From Candidatus Zixiibacteriota bacterium (lineage in GTDB: Bacteria; Zixibacteria; MSB-5A5; GN15; JAAZOE01), in the NCBI GenBank assembly GCA_012797915.1, contig JAAZOE010000327.1, positions 1-5,779 of the forward strand: a DNA stretch of 5,779 nt. The letters run 5' to 3'. This document shows positions 4,520 through 5,779 of the stretch, piece by piece (the first letter of the stretch is position 1; each line of letters starts with the position of its first letter). The position numbers and the translations under genes are program-made. Below the pieces are notes generated by a model. It made no database searches. It had not been told where the DNA came from and was given only the letters and a program-made list of their open reading frames with translations.

Positions 4520-5779
4520 ACTGGATATCGTCGACCTGGCCAATACCGGCCTGGCGGTGGGGTATGACAACGGCAAGGTGACCTTTGTTGCCGGCGGCTT
4601 GCCGGGGGAACGGGTCGAGGCGATGATTACCAAAAGCCGGCGGAATTTCAATCAGGCGCGGCTGGTCCGGCTGGTGACCCGCTCGGCCGATCGGGTCGAA
4701 CCGGTCTGCCGGCATTATGACGTCTGCGGCGGATGCAGCTGGCAGGATTTGGACTACGACCGCCAGCTGTTTTACAAACGCAAGCAGGTGATCGCCTGCC
4801 TGGAACATATCGGCGGCTTCGAGGAGGTCGCCGTCGATGATATCCGGCCGTCGCCCGATCGGTTCTTCTACCGCAATAAGATGGAATTCTCGTTTCATCT
4901 GTGCCACCCGGAGATTTCGCCGCGCCGGTTTGTCCTCGGGCTGCATGAGCGCGGCCGGTTCGACCGCATCTTCGACGTGCAGCGCTGTCACCTGGAGTCG
5001 GAGCGGTCCAACGACCTGATCAATTTCCTGCGCGACGAGGTTGTCCGGCTGAACATCCCGGTCTATGGTCTGCTCAGCCATCAGGGATTTTTGCGGTTTG
5101 CCGTCGTCCGCGAAGGGAAAAACAGCGGCCAGTGGATGGTCATTCTCATCACCGGCGGGGGAGAGTTCATCGGCAAGGAACGGTTGATCGCCGCTATCCG
5201 GCAACGATTCCCCGACCTGACGACCCTCATCTGGATGGTCAACGACACGCTGACCAATATCGCCCGCGGAGTGGTGCGCGAGGTACTCTTCGGGCCGGGA
5301 TATATCGAGGATACGGTTCTGGGATTGCGGTTTCGAATCGGCCCGATGACCTTTTTTCAAACCAATATCCGCCAGACCGAGGCGCTGTATACGACCGCCC
5401 TGGAGTTCGCCGGGCTGACGTCGAAGGACCGGCTTCTGGACCTCTATTGCGGTACCGGGACCATCGGTTTGTGCGCCGCCGGACGGGTCCGGGAAGTCGT
5501 GGGGATCGATATCGAGGAAGAATCGATCGCCATGGCCCGGATCAACGCCGAAGTCAACGGCGTCGACAACGGTCGCTTTATCGCCGCCCCGGCCGACACC
5601 GCCCTGACCGAAGGAGAACTCGCCGGGCGTTCGTTCGATGTCGCCATCGTCGATCCCCCCCGCGCCGGATTGTTGCCCAAGGCGATGGACGGCCTCCTTG
5701 CGGTCGGTGCTCCGAGAGTCGTTTATATCTCCTGCAATCCGGCCACCTTGGCGCGCGACGCCCGGCAATTTGTTGAACA
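4500..5779 (+). CDS. rlmD: 23S rRNA (uracil-C5)-methyltransferase, RlmD/RumA type, C-terminus beyond window
   Basis: This gene gives 426 codons, open to the right edge, and lacks only the last part of the family's usual length. It transfers a methyl group from S-adenosylmethionine to C5 of a uracil in 23S rRNA, U1939 in the E. coli RlmD case. The order of parts is a TRAM-like RNA-binding domain (about 3-60), a 4Fe-4S site with Cys70, Cys76, Cys79 and Cys163 (C-x5-C-x2-C then QRC), a central domain, and the Rossmann methyltransferase domain. Visible motifs are FFQTN (285-289), the SAM loop LDLYCGTGTIGL (313-324), DPPRAG (385-390) and SCNPATLARD (411-420) with nucleophile Cys412. The catalytic Glu expected downstream is outside the window. 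The start has GAGG 4 nt upstream and overlaps the efflux gene by 20 nt, which suggests translational coupling. RlmC/RlmCD-type specificity for U747 cannot be excluded, so the symbol is provisional. Confidence 0.92.
   Translation, partial: MPPKIIELDIVDLANTGLAVGYDNGKVTFVAGGLPGERVEAMITKSRRNFNQARLVRLVTRSADRVEPVCRHYDVCGGCSWQDLDYDRQLFYKRKQVIACLEHIGGFEEVAVDDIRPSPDRFFYRNKMEFSFHLCHPEISPRRFVLGLHERGRFDRIFDVQRCHLESERSNDLINFLRDEVVRLNIPVYGLLSHQGFLRFAVVREGKNSGQWMVILITGGGEFIGKERLIAAIRQRFPDLTTLIWMVNDTLTNIARGVVREVLFGPGYIEDTVLGLRFRIGPMTFFQTNIRQTEALYTTALEFAGLTSKDRLLDLYCGTGTIGLCAAGRVREVVGIDIEEESIAMARINAEVNGVDNGRFIAAPADTALTEGELAGRSFDVAIVDPPRAGLLPKAMDGLLAVGAPRVVYISCNPATLARDARQFVE

Noticed and set aside
4464..5768. 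Long open frame of 434 codons on the minus strand
   Set aside because: It is antisense to the clear RlmD-type methyltransferase, whose Fe-S and SAM motifs fix the coding frame. The antisense product is Gly/Asp/Arg/Gln-rich without any domain.
1..5779. CRISPR array, insertion sequence, tRNA or phage genes
   Set aside because: I saw no regularly spaced repeats, transposase motifs, tRNA cloverleaf or phage-like proteins on either strand.

Overview
The window reads as GC-rich chromosomal DNA of a Gram-negative (diderm), probably environmental and uncultivated bacterium. The sequence shows predicted outer-membrane beta-barrels, a lipobox lipoprotein and a PEP-CTERM secreted protein. PEP-CTERM tails go with exosortase-bearing, exopolysaccharide-making Gram-negatives. 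From general familiarity with such proteins I would guess a lineage in or near the FCB group, for example candidate phylum Zixibacteria. That is a weak inference, not something the sequence proves.

Layout. Minus strand, 2354 down to 1: a tight three-gene cell-envelope operon. It holds an uncharacterised outer-membrane protein (1548-2354), a lipoprotein with one CxxCH motif and an extreme Tyr/Trp-rich stretch (846-1523), and a FadL/OmpP1-type barrel protein cut by the left edge (1-846). The gaps are 24 nt and a 1-nt stop/start overlap, so co-translation is likely. Minus strand, 2677-3303: a single gene for a PEP-CTERM secreted protein, with a strong sigma70-like promoter and two candidate intrinsic terminators behind it. 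Plus strand, 3581-5779: a divergent pair made of a CDF-family zinc/cation efflux protein and, overlapping it by 20 nt, an RlmD/RumA-type 23S rRNA m5U methyltransferase cut by the right edge. Both edge genes lack a stop codon inside the window but are clearly real.

How the genes fit together. The three-gene minus operon looks like an outer-membrane assembly of unknown purpose. The efflux pump and the rRNA methyltransferase are housekeeping functions joined by translational coupling rather than by an obvious shared pathway. No CRISPR array, transposase, tRNA or rRNA gene was seen. The most novel item is the envelope operon, and within it the small single-CxxCH, aromatic-rich lipoprotein. I do not claim that a new system is demonstrated here.
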